A stretch of 64,000 bases of DNA from assembly GCF_048565625.1 (NCBI RefSeq), contig NZ_JBLZUR010000002.1, positions 2,108,001 through 2,172,000 on the forward strand, given 5' to 3'. The notes below the pieces were generated by a model, which ran no database searches, was not told where the DNA came from, and saw only the letters and a program-made list of their open reading frames with translations. Of the stretch, positions 26,034 to 35,457 are shown in pieces. The position numbers and the translations under genes are program-made. Source of the DNA: JBLZUR01 sp048565625 (lineage in GTDB: Bacteria; Pseudomonadota; Alphaproteobacteria; Sphingomonadales; Sphingomonadaceae). Numbering within the stretch: position 1 is the first letter of the stretch; each line of letters opens with the position of its first letter.

Positions 26034-26414
26034 CTAGAGCGTATAGGGAACGCGGACGCCCGGCATATCCGTCGGGAAATCGCGCGTGTTGCGGGTGACG
26101 AGGGTACGGCCGTTCAGCTGCGCCGAGGACAGGATGATAGCATCCGATGACTTTAGACGGGGCCTCTCCCGCCGCAACTGCGCTGCGCGCTCGGCGGTGT
26201 CGCCGTCGATTTCGTCAATCCCGAACGGTTCCAAGAACCGCATCGTCTCGCCGATTAAATCCTCCTCGCCTTTCGAAAGGACTTCCATCCACACCATGCG
26301 GCTGATCCACAGTTCCGCTCCGCATCCAGCCAGATATCGCAACTCGTCATGTGCGAGGGGATAGCCAAGCAGTGCGTCGATGAGGATGTTCGCATCCAAG
26401 CTGTATCCACTCAC
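26034..26414 (-). CDS. PIN-domain toxin (VapC-like)
   Basis: 126 residues starting with GTG at 26414, overlapping the antitoxin stop (GTGA). PIN features: SLDANILIDALLG with the first acidic residue, Glu in VWMEVLSKGEE, and RPRLKSSDAIILSSAQLNG then TLVTRNTRDFP with the distal Asp residues. Such proteins are Mg-dependent ribonucleases, commonly cutting tRNA or rRNA. The upstream RHH gene is the expected antitoxin. It ends 16 bases from the glmS start on the same strand. Confidence 0.85.
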   Translation of the reverse strand: MSGYSLDANILIDALLGYPLAHDELRYLAGCGAELWISRMVWMEVLSKGEEDLIGETMRFLEPFGIDEIDGDTAERAAQLRRERPRLKSSDAIILSSAQLNGRTLVTRNTRDFPTDMPGVRVPYTL

Positions 26415-26782
26415 TCGCCACCGCTTGCGTCTGGGTCGGTCCGGCCCTTCGTCAGGGCGATGTAATGCGCGCGCGCGCGATCATCATCCTCGGTGAAACA
26501 CTCCGGCGATTCTGCGCGAACCTCGTCGTAATGCGCGTCCCAGGGCCGCGTCCATTCGGCCCGGCGACGACGATCATCTTCATGACGATCTGCGGTCGAT
26601 CCTTGTCGTGCCCACAGGCCAAAGCCCTGCTCCAGCCCTTCCAGCCGGTTTGCCGGCGACTGCGCCTTGTAGGTGGCCACCGCCTCACGCAGCACTGAGG
26701 CGCGGGAACGGCCCAATTCGGCAGCGCGCTGATCCAGCCAGCGAAGATCGTCGTTAGGCAGGTCGGCAAGAATGCGGGTCAT
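26411..26782 (-). CDS. ribbon-helix-helix antitoxin
   Basis: 123 residues from the ATG at 26782 (MTRILADLPNDDLRWLDQRA, then AELGRSRASVLREAVATYK), a CopG/RHH-type DNA-binding domain. An earlier ATG at 26800 lies inside the inverted repeat described below and is less likely. The acidic C-terminal half presumably wraps the PIN toxin. The tandem order antitoxin then toxin with a four-base overlap is typical. Confidence 0.8.
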   Translation of the reverse strand: MTRILADLPNDDLRWLDQRAAELGRSRASVLREAVATYKAQSPANRLEGLEQGFGLWARQGSTADRHEDDRRRRAEWTRPWDAHYDEVRAESPECFTEDDDRARAHYIALTKGRTDPDASGGE

Positions 26783-26791
26783 CGGACGTAC

Positions 26792-26813
26792 TGATATCAT
26801 AGTCCGATATCAT
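26792..26813. promoter_or_regulatory. inverted/direct repeat operator of the toxin-antitoxin pair
   Basis: TGATATC and GATATCA are separated by 7 bases; because GATATC is itself palindromic the site also reads as two direct GATATCAT copies 13 bases apart. It lies immediately upstream of the antitoxin start, where RHH antitoxins usually bind to autoregulate. Its outer edge touches the stop codon of the broken hydrolase gene. Confidence 0.6.
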
Positions 26814-27487
26814 TATGCAACCTCTCTGTCGAAAAGGCCATCACGAAGGAACGCGAACGCCTGACGCAACACCCGAGCGTCATAGACCATCAGAGTATGC
26901 GTCACCGGCATGACGATGTGGTCGGCCATTCCCTTCAGCCTGGTGGAGGCGACCGTCACCTTCCCGTCGCTCGGCCCGGCAAGAGGTAGCGAGGGAGGAT
27001 CGGTGCCAGCGCCCGGTCGCCTGCGATGACGCCGAGTTCGAAATCAACGGGTCCATAGGATCTACCCGCAACCTCATCGCGCATCGTGCGCAGATGTCCA
27101 GCCGTTCGGCGCGAGGACAATCCGGTCGAGCTTCAGGCGGATCAGCAGGTCGGCGAGTTCGCTTCCGCTGTTGGGCGGGCCGAGCATCACAACACGGCCG
27201 AGGCGTTCGCGCGGGATCACCCCCGCCACGATCAGCGCGCGGGCGACGAGGCCACCAAGCGAGTGCGTCACGACGTGCATCGGGCCGGGCACCTTGGCCA
27301 GATGGGCAGCGATGCGTGGGCTAAGGCTGGCGACGATCGCCGCCATGTCGCGGCGGTACGGGTAGTTGGGCGACAAAGGCGCGAGGCCCGCCGTCCGGCC
27401 TCTCGTCGCGAAGCGGATCAGCGATGCGCCAAGGCGGCCATGGCCGTGGAGCAGCAGGAGCGAGCCCTTGCATCCGCCCGCACTCAC
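26813..27487 (-). pseudogene. alpha/beta hydrolase (lipase-like), broken by two frameshifts
   Basis: The first frame, from GTG at 27487, reads GSLLLLHGHGRLGASLIRFA and HVVTHSLGGLVARALIV, with the nucleophile elbow GHSLGG-like THSLGG. It ends early after LAPNGW. In the next frame the protein continues AGHLRTMRDEVAGRSYGPVD then APILPRYLLPG, and in a third frame DGKVTVASTRLKGMADHIVM, PVTHTLMVYDARVLRQAFAF to a TAA at 26813-26815, including the expected catalytic His. Two frameshifts mean no intact product, unless they are sequencing errors. The start overlaps the glmU stop (GTGA), so it was the second gene of that operon. Confidence 0.8.
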
Positions 27488-28836
27488 CTCGCCTTCGACG
27501 CCCGCATCTTCTCCCGGAACCGCGCCGCCCAGCCCGGGCGCTCCTCTTGCCGTCCCCGCGCGACCGCCAGCGCATCGGCGGGCACGTCGCGAGTGATGAC
27601 GGAGCCGGCCGCGGTGATCGCGCCGTCGCCGACCTTCACCGGCGCGACCAGCGCCGTGTTGGACCCGATGAACGCGCCCTCGCCGACCTCGGTCAGGGAC
27701 TTGTTGAAGCCGTCGTAATTGCAGGTGATCGTGCCCGCGCCGATATTGCTGCCGGCACCGATCGTGGCATCCCCGATATAGGTCAGGTGGTTGGCCTTTG
27801 CGCCCTTGCCGAGCCGCGCCTTCTTCACCTCGACGAAATTGCCGACATGGACGCCCTCGCCCAGCTCCGCGCCGGGCCGCAGCCGCGCATAGGGGCCGAC
27901 GATTGCCCCCGTCGCGACCGTCGCGCCCTCGATATGGCAGAAGGCGTGAATGGTCACATCGTCGGCGATCGCAGCGCCCGGTCCGAAGACGACGTTCTGG
28001 CCGATCGTCACGTCGCGGCCGATGATGGTGTCATGCGCGAACCAGACTGTCTCGGGCGCGAGCAGGGTTGCGCCTGCCGCCATCGCCTCGGCCCGACGCC
28101 GCGCCTGCCACGCGGCCTCGAGGGCGGCGAGTTCGGCGCGGCTGTTGATCCCGGCGACCTCGGCCGCTTCGGTCTCGATCACCACGCAGGCGCGCCCCTC
28201 CGCCGCGGCCAAAGTGACCACATCAGGCAGATAATATTCGCCCGCCGCATTGGCATTGCCGATGCGAGCGAGCAGCGGCCAGAGGTCGGCGGCGCGCGCG
28301 GCGATCAGGCCGGAGTTGCAAAGGGTTACCGCCCGCTCCTCGGCCGTCGCATCACGGAACTCGACCATCTCCGCGATGCGCCCGTCAGTATCGGCGATGA
28401 TCCGACCGTAAGCGAGCGGGTCGGCGGGGCGGAAGCCGAGCACCACGGCGACAGGCGCGTCTTCGGCATGAAGCCGGTCGAGCATCCGCGCCACCGTCTC
28501 CGCCTTCACCAGCGGCGTATCGCCATAGAGCACGACCACGTCGCCCTCGAAGCCGGCAAGAGCATCCTCCGCCATGCGGACGGCGTGCGCGGTGCCGAGC
28601 TGCTCGCTCTGCACGGCGATCTTCGCGCGCCCGGCGACCGCCGCCTCTACCTGATCCCTGCCCGCGCCGACGACGACCACCTTCTCGGCGGGCGCCAGGG
28701 CGTCGACCGCATCCATCAGGTGCAGCAGCATCGGCTTGCCCGCGATCCGGTGCAGCACCTTGTGCCGTGCCGACCTCATCCGCGTGCCCATGCCGGCGGC
28801 GAGGATGATGGCGGCGAAGGGCGCTGGGCTGGTCAT
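27484..28836 (-). CDS. glmU: bifunctional UDP-N-acetylglucosamine pyrophosphorylase / glucosamine-1-phosphate N-acetyltransferase
   Basis: Completes UDP-GlcNAc synthesis. 450 residues from the ATG at 28836; the open frame extends further but homology begins at FAAIILAAGMGTRMRSARHK. The N-terminal uridyltransferase has VLYGDTPLV and the C-terminal left-handed beta helix shows hexapeptide repeats (KKARLGKGAKANHLTYIGD, then IGAGSNIGAGTITCNYDGFN). GlmS, two genes downstream on the same strand, supplies the upstream reaction. Confidence 0.96.
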   Translation of the reverse strand: MTSPAPFAAIILAAGMGTRMRSARHKVLHRIAGKPMLLHLMDAVDALAPAEKVVVVGAGRDQVEAAVAGRAKIAVQSEQLGTAHAVRMAEDALAGFEGDVVVLYGDTPLVKAETVARMLDRLHAEDAPVAVVLGFRPADPLAYGRIIADTDGRIAEMVEFRDATAEERAVTLCNSGLIAARAADLWPLLARIGNANAAGEYYLPDVVTLAAAEGRACVVIETEAAEVAGINSRAELAALEAAWQARRRAEAMAAGATLLAPETVWFAHDTIIGRDVTIGQNVVFGPGAAIADDVTIHAFCHIEGATVATGAIVGPYARLRPGAELGEGVHVGNFVEVKKARLGKGAKANHLTYIGDATIGAGSNIGAGTITCNYDGFNKSLTEVGEGAFIGSNTALVAPVKVGDGAITAAGSVITRDVPADALAVARGRQEERPGWAARFREKMRASKAR

Positions 28837-28895
28837 GGCCGCGCGTCTGCCATGTTCCGCTTGCCACCGCCACAGCCTTCGCGCCAAGGGCGGCC

Positions 28896-29567
28896 ATGGC
28901 CGATTTCCCTTTCGATACCGTCGTCTTCGATCTCGACGGCACGCTCGCCGATACCGCGCCCGACCTCACCGCCGCGCTCAACCACAGCCTCAACCAACTC
29001 GGCCGTCCCTCCATCCCCCCGAAGTCCGTGCGGCATATGGTGGGCCACGGCGCCCGCGCGCTGCTGCAGAAGGGGCTGGCGGCAACGGGCGAGGTCAGCG
29101 AGACCCTGATCGAGCAGGGCTTCCCCCTCTTCATCGACTACTACACCGCCCATATCGCCGACGGCACGGTCCCGTTCCCCGGCGTCGCGGCAGCGCTGGA
29201 CGATCTCGCCGCACGCGGCGTCCGCCTCGCGGTCTGTACCAACAAGCTGGAGGGCCTGTCGCGCGAGTTGATCGCGGCGCTCGGCTGGACCGATCGCTTC
29301 ACGGCGCTCATCGGCGGCGACACCCTGCCCGTCCGCAAACCCGATCCCGCGCCCTTGTTCGCCGCGATCGCCCGGGCCGGCGGCGGACGCGCGGCCTTCG
29401 TCGGCGATTCCATTACGGACACCGACACCGCCCGCGCCGCCAAGATCCCCTGCGTGGCGCTCACCTTCGGCTTCCACGACCGCCCGCCCGAGGAACTCGG
29501 TGCCGACGCATTGATCGACCATTGGGACGAATTGATCCCCGCTCTTCGGCAACTCGGCAACAAATAG
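28896..29567 (+). CDS. gph: phosphoglycolate phosphatase, HAD family
   Basis: 223 residues. HAD motifs: VVFDLDGTLADTAPDLTAAL (nucleophile Asp), LAVCTNKLEG, Lys in VRKPDPAPL, and AAFVGDSITDTDTARAAKIP. It is predicted to dephosphorylate 2-phosphoglycolate from DNA repair, though HAD specificity is hard to assign. Divergent from glmU with 59 bases between starts. Confidence 0.88.
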   Translation: MADFPFDTVVFDLDGTLADTAPDLTAALNHSLNQLGRPSIPPKSVRHMVGHGARALLQKGLAATGEVSETLIEQGFPLFIDYYTAHIADGTVPFPGVAAALDDLAARGVRLAVCTNKLEGLSRELIAALGWTDRFTALIGGDTLPVRKPDPAPLFAAIARAGGGRAAFVGDSITDTDTARAAKIPCVALTFGFHDRPPEELGADALIDHWDELIPALRQLGNK

Positions 29568-29619
29568 CGACGTAATTCTGCAACTTCCCCGTCATATCCG
29601 GCGGCGATAAGGTCCGGCC

Positions 29620-30819
29620 ATGCAGTCTTCGCGCGTGGCGATCACCTTCGCCATCCTGATCCTGATCGCGGCCGGCGCCGCTCTGGCGATCGGCCATCCC
29701 GGCTTCGCCATCACCATCGCCGTGGCGAGTGCTGCGGGTGCTTTCGCGGTGTGGATGTCACTGCCGCCCGATGGCCAGAACCTGGTCGAGACCAGCGGCG
29801 AGACCGAGGCGACGCTCCCTTTGCCCGCCGTCGTAACGCTGACGGACGACGCGGCGATCATCCTCGACGGCAACCGCATCGCCCATGCCAATGCGGCGGC
29901 GCTCGCCCTGTTCGGCCCGCATATCGAGGATGAGGACTACCGCCTCGCCATCCGCCATCCCGCCGTCACCGATTACCTGGCGACGGAGACGACAGAGCCG
30001 CTGGACGTGATCGGCATCGGCGGCAGCGACCGACGCTTCCTGCTCCACGCACTCACCATTGCGCCCGGATACCGGATGCTGCGCCTCGCCGATCGCACGC
30101 AGGCGCATGTCACCGATCAGATGCGCACCGACTTCGTCGCCAATGCCAGCCACGAACTGCGCACCCCGCTCGCCACCATCCTCGGCTTCATCGAGACGCT
30201 GCAGGACGCAAATCGGCCCGAGGAGGCGGCGGTGCGCGCCCGCTTCCTCGGCATCATGCTGGGCGAGGCGCGGCGGATGCGGCAGCTGGTCGACGACCTT
30301 CTCTCCCTCTCCCGCGTCGAGGCCGACCGGTTCAGCCCCTTGCGTGAGCCGCTGGCCGTCGGCCCGATCGCCGAGGAGGTCGCGGCGACCATCGCCACGG
30401 CCGAGGCGCTGCCGCCCAAGCGTCTGACGGTGAACGCCGCCCCCAACCTTCCGCCCGTCGCGGGGGATCGTGCACAGATCAGCCAGCTCCTGCACAACCT
30501 GATCAGCAACGCGCTGAAATACGGCCGCGCCGACACGCCCATCCGCATCGATCTGGCGCGAGAGGCCAACGAGTTGCGGCTGGACGTCATCGACCAAGGC
30601 GACGGCATCCCGCCGGAGCATCTTCCCCGGCTGACCGAACGCTTCTACCGCGTCGATCCGGGCCGCAGCCGTGCGGGCGGCGGCACCGGCCTCGGCCTCG
30701 CCATCGTCAAGCACATCGTGGAGCGACATCGCGGCCGGCTGGAGATCGACAGCACGGTGGGCGTCGGCACGCGTTTCCGCATCCGCCTCCCTGCCCTCTC
30801 GGAACCGCTGTCATCGTAG
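29620..30819 (+). CDS. phoR: phosphate regulon sensor histidine kinase
   Basis: 399 residues. Two N-terminal membrane helices (ITFAILILIAAGAALAIG and AITIAVASAAGAFAVWMSL), a PAS-like segment, then the HisKA box NASHELRTPLATILGFIETL with the phosphorylated His, N box NLISNALKYGRADT, and G boxes DQGDGIPPEHLPRLTERFYR and GGTGLGLAIVKHIVERH. Its place at the head of pstSCAB-phoU-phoB identifies it as PhoR, which senses phosphate through the Pst complex and PhoU. Confidence 0.93.
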   Translation: MQSSRVAITFAILILIAAGAALAIGHPGFAITIAVASAAGAFAVWMSLPPDGQNLVETSGETEATLPLPAVVTLTDDAAIILDGNRIAHANAAALALFGPHIEDEDYRLAIRHPAVTDYLATETTEPLDVIGIGGSDRRFLLHALTIAPGYRMLRLADRTQAHVTDQMRTDFVANASHELRTPLATILGFIETLQDANRPEEAAVRARFLGIMLGEARRMRQLVDDLLSLSRVEADRFSPLREPLAVGPIAEEVAATIATAEALPPKRLTVNAAPNLPPVAGDRAQISQLLHNLISNALKYGRADTPIRIDLAREANELRLDVIDQGDGIPPEHLPRLTERFYRVDPGRSRAGGGTGLGLAIVKHIVERHRGRLEIDSTVGVGTRFRIRLPALSEPLSS

Positions 30820-30837
30820 TGTAACACAACCGTCACA
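30820..30837 (+). promoter_or_regulatory. candidate PHO box upstream of pstS
   Basis: TGTAACACAACCGTCACA starts directly after the phoR stop codon. It contains two TGTAACA/CGTCACA-type half-sites in direct orientation 11 bases apart, matching the general PhoB-binding pattern of alphaproteobacteria. It would allow pst genes to be induced separately from phoR. Confidence 0.65.
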
Positions 30838-30885
30838 GAGCCGACCTGCCCCAACCCTAACCGGGTCGCGATTTCGGAGACGGAC

Positions 30886-31935
30886 ATGCGTAAAGCCATC
30901 GCCACACTCATCCTCGCCTCGTCGGCGCTCGCCGCCTGCGGCCAGGGCGGCGGATCGGGCGCGGGCGGCGGTTCACGTGACCAGATCCGCGCCGTCGGCT
31001 CCTCCACCGTCTATCCCTTCACGACCGCCGTGGCCGAGCAGTTCGCCCGCAAGAACGCCAGCTTCAAGGCGCCGATCGTCGAATCCACCGGCACCGGTGC
31101 CGGCATGAAGCTGTTCTGCGGCGGCATCGGCGCGGCCTATCCCGACATCGAGAACGCGTCGCGCCGCATCAAGGCGTCCGAGGTGGCGGATTGCGCCAAG
31201 AACGGCGTGAAGGACATCGTCGAGATTCAGGTCGGCATCGACGGCATCGCCTTTGCCGAGAGCAAGTCGGGCGCCAAGATGCAGCTGACCCCGGCGCTGA
31301 TCTACAAGGCGATCGCGGCCGAGCCCTATGGCAAGCCGCAGACCGCCAAGACCTGGAAGGACGTCGATCCCTCCCTTCCCGCTACCGCGATCCAGGTCTA
31401 CGGCCCGCCACCGACCAGCGGCACGCGCGATGCGCTGGCCGAGCTGATCCTCGACAAGGGCTGCAACGCCGACCCCGCGACCAAGGCGCTGAAGGCGACC
31501 GACGAGGACAAGCACAAGGCGATCTGCACCAAGATCCGTGAGGACGGTGCTTATGTGGAATCGGGCGAGAACGACAATCTGATCGTCCAGAAACTCTCCG
31601 CGAACCCGGATGCGATCGGCGTCTTCGGCTACAGCTTCCTCGAGGAGAACGCCGACAAGGTCGTCGGCGTGCCGCTCTCCGGCGTGACGCCGACCTACGC
31701 CACGATCTCCGATTTCTCTTATCCCGGCGCGCGCCCGCTCTACATCTATGTGAAGAGCGCGCATTTGAGGGCGATCCCCGGTCTCAAGGAGTTCGTCGCC
31801 GAATATGCGGCCGCCTGGAACCCGGAAGGCTATCTCGCGCGCCGCGGCCTGATCGCCGCGCCGGAAGATGTCCGCGCCAAGAACCTCGACATCGCGACCA
31901 AGCTGACGCCGCTCGACACGGCCAGCGTCAAGTAA
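30886..31935 (+). CDS. pstS: phosphate ABC transporter substrate-binding protein
   Basis: 349 residues, with a signal peptide ending in the lipobox LAAC (IATLILASSALAACGQGG), so probably lipid-anchored in the periplasm, followed by a Gly-rich linker. AVGSSTVYPFTTAVAEQFAR is the phosphate-binding SST motif, with ESTGTGAGMKLFCGG and PPPTSGTRDALAELI further on. Length and motifs match the larger alphaproteobacterial PstS. A PHO box lies 48 bases upstream. Confidence 0.95.
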   Translation: MRKAIATLILASSALAACGQGGGSGAGGGSRDQIRAVGSSTVYPFTTAVAEQFARKNASFKAPIVESTGTGAGMKLFCGGIGAAYPDIENASRRIKASEVADCAKNGVKDIVEIQVGIDGIAFAESKSGAKMQLTPALIYKAIAAEPYGKPQTAKTWKDVDPSLPATAIQVYGPPPTSGTRDALAELILDKGCNADPATKALKATDEDKHKAICTKIREDGAYVESGENDNLIVQKLSANPDAIGVFGYSFLEENADKVVGVPLSGVTPTYATISDFSYPGARPLYIYVKSAHLRAIPGLKEFVAEYAAAWNPEGYLARRGLIAAPEDVRAKNLDIATKLTPLDTASVK

Positions 31936-31945
31936 CGGCGGGCGA

Positions 31946-33331
31946 ATGTCCTTCCTCGCACTCTTGATCATGGTCGTCGGGCTCGGCGCGGCGGGCTTCG
32001 TCGCCGGCCGGGTCCGTGCGCTGGCGTTCGCCCGCGGCCCCGGCGCGCGGCCCCACTCGCTGCCGGTGCATCACGGCCTCTATGTGGCACTCTGGGCGGC
32101 GATCCCCGCGCTGATCTTCGTCGCGGTCTGGACGCAGCTTGGGCCCTCGCTCGCCGTCGATACGATGCTGGCCAGCCCCGAGGCACAGGCACTTCCGGCC
32201 GAGCCGATGGAGCGGCAGGCGATCGTCAGCGAGGTGACCGGCCTCGCTAGCGGCACGATCACCGCCGCGTTCAACCCGCTCTCCGACACGCTGTTGCCGG
32301 TGTACCAGGCGGCGGCGCATCGTTACGCGCTGATCGGCTATGTGCTTGCGGCAATCCTGGCGCTTGCTGGCGGGGTCTTCGCCTATTCGCGCCTTAGCCA
32401 TGCCTTCCGCGCGCGCACCAAGGTCGAGCGCATGGTGATGGGCGGGCTGCTGCTCGCCTCGCTGATCGCAATCCTGACGACGGCGGGCATCGTCGCCTCG
32501 CTGCTGTTCGAATCGTTGCGCTTCTTCTCCCAGGTCTCCCCGATCGAATTCCTGTTCGGCACGACCTGGAGCCCGCAGACCGCGATCCGCGCCGATCAGG
32601 TCGGATCGTCCGGTGCCTTCGGCGCGGTGCCGCTGTTCTGGGGCACGATCTTCATCGGCGCGATCATCGCCATGGCGGTGGCCATTCCGCTCGGCCTGAT
32701 GACCGCGATCTATCTCACCCAATACGCCCGCCCGAGCGTCCGCAAATGGCTGAAACCGACGCTGGAGATGCTCGCAGGCGTGCCGACCGTCGTCTACGGC
32801 TATTTCGCCGCGCTGACCCTCGCGCCCTTGATCCGGCAGGCGGCGGTGTCGATCGGCATCACCAGCGCCTCGTCAGAAAGCGCGCTCGCCGCCGGTCTCG
32901 TCATGGGCATCATGATCATCCCGTTCGTCTCCTCAATGGCAGACAATTCCATCGCCGCCGTGCCGCAGGCGATGCGCGACGGCAGCCTGGCGATGGGTGC
33001 CACCACGTCGGAGACGATCAAGCGCGTCCTGGTCCCCGCCGCGCTTCCCGGCGTGGTCGGCGGCGTGCTCCTGGCTGTCAGCCGCGCGATCGGCGAGACG
33101 ATGATCGTGGTCATGGCCGCCGGCCTCGCCGCCAACCTCACCGCCAATCCCTTCGCCAGCGTGACCACCGTCACCACCCAGATCGTGCAGCTGCTGACCG
33201 GCGATCAGGAGTTCGACAGCCCGAAGACGCTCGCCGCCTTCGCCCTCGGCCTCGTCCTCTTCGTGGTCACCCTGCTCCTCAACATCGTCGCGCTCCGCGT
33301 GGTGAAGAAGTATCGGGAAGCGTATGAATAG
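31946..33331 (+). CDS. pstC: phosphate ABC transporter permease PstC
   Basis: 461 residues, longer than E. coli PstC because of an N-terminal extension with additional membrane helices (LALLIMVVGLGAAGFVAG, then VALWAAIPALIFVAVWTQ). The core permease domain starts near residue 225 with FIGAIIAMAVAIPLGLMTAI and contains the ABC-contacting loop MRDGSLAMGATTSETIKRVL. It overlaps pstA by 8 bases. Confidence 0.94.
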   Translation: MSFLALLIMVVGLGAAGFVAGRVRALAFARGPGARPHSLPVHHGLYVALWAAIPALIFVAVWTQLGPSLAVDTMLASPEAQALPAEPMERQAIVSEVTGLASGTITAAFNPLSDTLLPVYQAAAHRYALIGYVLAAILALAGGVFAYSRLSHAFRARTKVERMVMGGLLLASLIAILTTAGIVASLLFESLRFFSQVSPIEFLFGTTWSPQTAIRADQVGSSGAFGAVPLFWGTIFIGAIIAMAVAIPLGLMTAIYLTQYARPSVRKWLKPTLEMLAGVPTVVYGYFAALTLAPLIRQAAVSIGITSASSESALAAGLVMGIMIIPFVSSMADNSIAAVPQAMRDGSLAMGATTSETIKRVLVPAALPGVVGGVLLAVSRAIGETMIVVMAAGLAANLTANPFASVTTVTTQIVQLLTGDQEFDSPKTLAAFALGLVLFVVTLLLNIVALRVVKKYREAYE

Positions 33332-34622
33332 CACCGCCCTTGCCGCGGGTTCCCCCGCGCGCGACCGCCTGGTGGCGGAACGGGTGCCGACCGACTGGAA
33401 GACCGACGTGATGCAGAAGCGCATCCGCCGCCGTTACGCGGCGGAGCGGCGCTTTCGCCTGCTCGGCCTCGGCGCGGTGCTGCTGTCGGTCGCGTTCCTC
33501 GCCTTCCTGCTGGTCACGATGATCAGCAACGGCGCGCGCGGCTTCACCCAGACCGAGCTGAAGCTGCCGATCGATATCCCCACCTCCACGCTGATCATCG
33601 ATCCCGCCGCGCTGAAGACCAATGCCGACCAGACCCTCGCCACCGCCGATCTGGAGGGCCTCGCGGCGAAGGCGGCGGACGCCCGCTTCGGCAAGGGCGG
33701 CGCGCGGCTGCTGTCCGACGGTGCCTGGCTGACGGTGCGCGACGCGATCAAGGCCGACCCCTCGATCCTCTCGAAGAAGACCGAGATCTGGGTCCCCGCC
33801 GCCACCGGCATCGATCTCGCCGCCAAGGGCAAGGGCAGCGCCGATGCGAAGGCGCGCTACGACCGCCTCAAGGCCGAGGGCGCGGTGAAAACCGGCTTCA
33901 ACCCCGGTTTCCTCACCAAGGCGGATTCGACCGATCCGACGGTGGTCGGCATCTGGGGCGCGCTCAAGGGCTCGATCCTGACGATGGCCGTCACCCTGAT
34001 CCTCGCCTTCCCAATCGGCGTGCTCTCGGCCCTCTACCTTGAGGAATATGCGCCCCGGAACCGCTGGACCGACATCATCGAGGTGTCGATCAACAACCTC
34101 GCCGCCGTGCCCTCGATCATCTTCGGCCTGCTCGGCCTTGCCGTGTTCCTGAACACGATGGGGATGCCGCGCTCCGCTCCGATCGTCGGCGGTCTGACGC
34201 TCGCGCTCATGACCATGCCCGTCATCGTCATCGCCGGGCGCAACGCGATCAAGGCCGTGCCGCCGTCAATCCGCGACGCAGCGCTCGGCATCGGCGCCTC
34301 GCCGGTGCAGGTCGTCTTCCATCACGTCCTGCCGCTCGCTTTGCCCGGCATCCTGACCGGTACGATCATCGGCATGGCCCGCGCGCTCGGTGAGACCGCG
34401 CCCCTGCTGATGATCGGCATGCGCGCCTTCATCTCCGCCCCGCCCGCCGGCCTCACCGAGCCGGCGACGGTGCTACCGGTGCAGATCTTTCTCTGGTCGG
34501 ACGAGGTCAGCCGCGGCTTCGTGGAGAAGACCTCGGCCGCGATCATCGTGCTGCTCGCCTTCCTCCTCGCGATGAACGGCCTCGCCATCTATCTCCGCAA
34601 CAAGTTCGAACGACGCTGGTGA
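33324..34622 (+). CDS. pstA: phosphate ABC transporter permease PstA
   Basis: 432 residues; the first ~200 form an extension with one membrane helix and a large soluble part before the permease core, a known feature of alphaproteobacterial PstA. Core: GSILTMAVTLILAFPIGVLS, NNLAAVPSIIFGLLGLAVFL and the EAA loop RDAALGIGASPVQVVFHHVL. The start overlaps pstC and the end overlaps pstB (GTGA). Confidence 0.94.
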   Translation: MNSTALAAGSPARDRLVAERVPTDWKTDVMQKRIRRRYAAERRFRLLGLGAVLLSVAFLAFLLVTMISNGARGFTQTELKLPIDIPTSTLIIDPAALKTNADQTLATADLEGLAAKAADARFGKGGARLLSDGAWLTVRDAIKADPSILSKKTEIWVPAATGIDLAAKGKGSADAKARYDRLKAEGAVKTGFNPGFLTKADSTDPTVVGIWGALKGSILTMAVTLILAFPIGVLSALYLEEYAPRNRWTDIIEVSINNLAAVPSIIFGLLGLAVFLNTMGMPRSAPIVGGLTLALMTMPVIVIAGRNAIKAVPPSIRDAALGIGASPVQVVFHHVLPLALPGILTGTIIGMARALGETAPLLMIGMRAFISAPPAGLTEPATVLPVQIFLWSDEVSRGFVEKTSAAIIVLLAFLLAMNGLAIYLRNKFERRW

Positions 34623-35440
34623 CGAAACCGATGACTGACACGCTGAACGACATCGCCGGCACCCAGGACGCCGCCTCGACGGAGACGACGAAGATGGCGG
34701 CGCGCGGCGTCAATGTCTTCTATGGTGAGAAGCAGGCGATCAAGAACGTCTCGATCGACGTCAGCCAGGAGAACGTCACCGCCTTCATCGGCCCGTCGGG
34801 CTGCGGCAAGTCGACCTTCCTGCGCACGCTCAACCGCATGAACGACACGGTCTCCTCCGCGCGCGTCGAAGGCGTCATCACGCTGGACGGCGACGACATC
34901 TACGCGTCCGGCATGGACGTGGTGCAGCTGCGCGCCCGCGTCGGCATGGTGTTCCAGAAGCCCAACCCCTTCCCCAAGTCGATCTACGAGAACGTCGCCT
35001 ACGGTCCGCGCATCCACGGCCTCGCCCATGCCAAGAGCGATATGGACGGCATCGTCGAGAAGTCGCTGAAGCGCGCCGGCCTCTGGGAGGAGGTGAAGGA
35101 CCGCCTCTCCGACAGCGGCACCGCGCTCTCGGGTGGTCAGCAGCAGCGCCTGTGCATCGCCCGCGCCATCGCCGTCGATCCCGAGGTTATCCTGATGGAC
35201 GAGCCCTGCTCCGCGCTAGACCCGATCGCCACCGCCAAGATCGAGGAGCTGATCCACGAATTGCGCGGCCGCTACGCCATCGTGATCGTCACCCACAACA
35301 TGCAGCAGGCGGCCCGCGTCTCCCAGCGCACCGCCTTCTTCCATCTCGGCACCCTCGTCGAATACGGCGACACGTCCGAGATCTTCACGAATCCGCGGGA
35401 AACGCGGACCAAGGACTACATCACCGGCCGCTACGGCTGA
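34619..35440 (+). CDS. pstB: phosphate ABC transporter ATP-binding protein
   Basis: 273 residues. Walker A FIGPSGCGKSTFLRTLNRM, ABC signature SGTALSGGQQQRLCIARAIA, Walker B EVILMDEPCSALDP, and the switch His in IVTHNMQQAARVSQR. The N-terminal residues before GVNVFYGEKQAIKNVSI are poorly conserved. The GTG start overlaps pstA by four bases. Confidence 0.97.
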   Translation: MTKPMTDTLNDIAGTQDAASTETTKMAARGVNVFYGEKQAIKNVSIDVSQENVTAFIGPSGCGKSTFLRTLNRMNDTVSSARVEGVITLDGDDIYASGMDVVQLRARVGMVFQKPNPFPKSIYENVAYGPRIHGLAHAKSDMDGIVEKSLKRAGLWEEVKDRLSDSGTALSGGQQQRLCIARAIAVDPEVILMDEPCSALDPIATAKIEELIHELRGRYAIVIVTHNMQQAARVSQRTAFFHLGTLVEYGDTSEIFTNPRETRTKDYITGRYG

Positions 35441-35457
35441 GGAGAGAGATACCGCAG

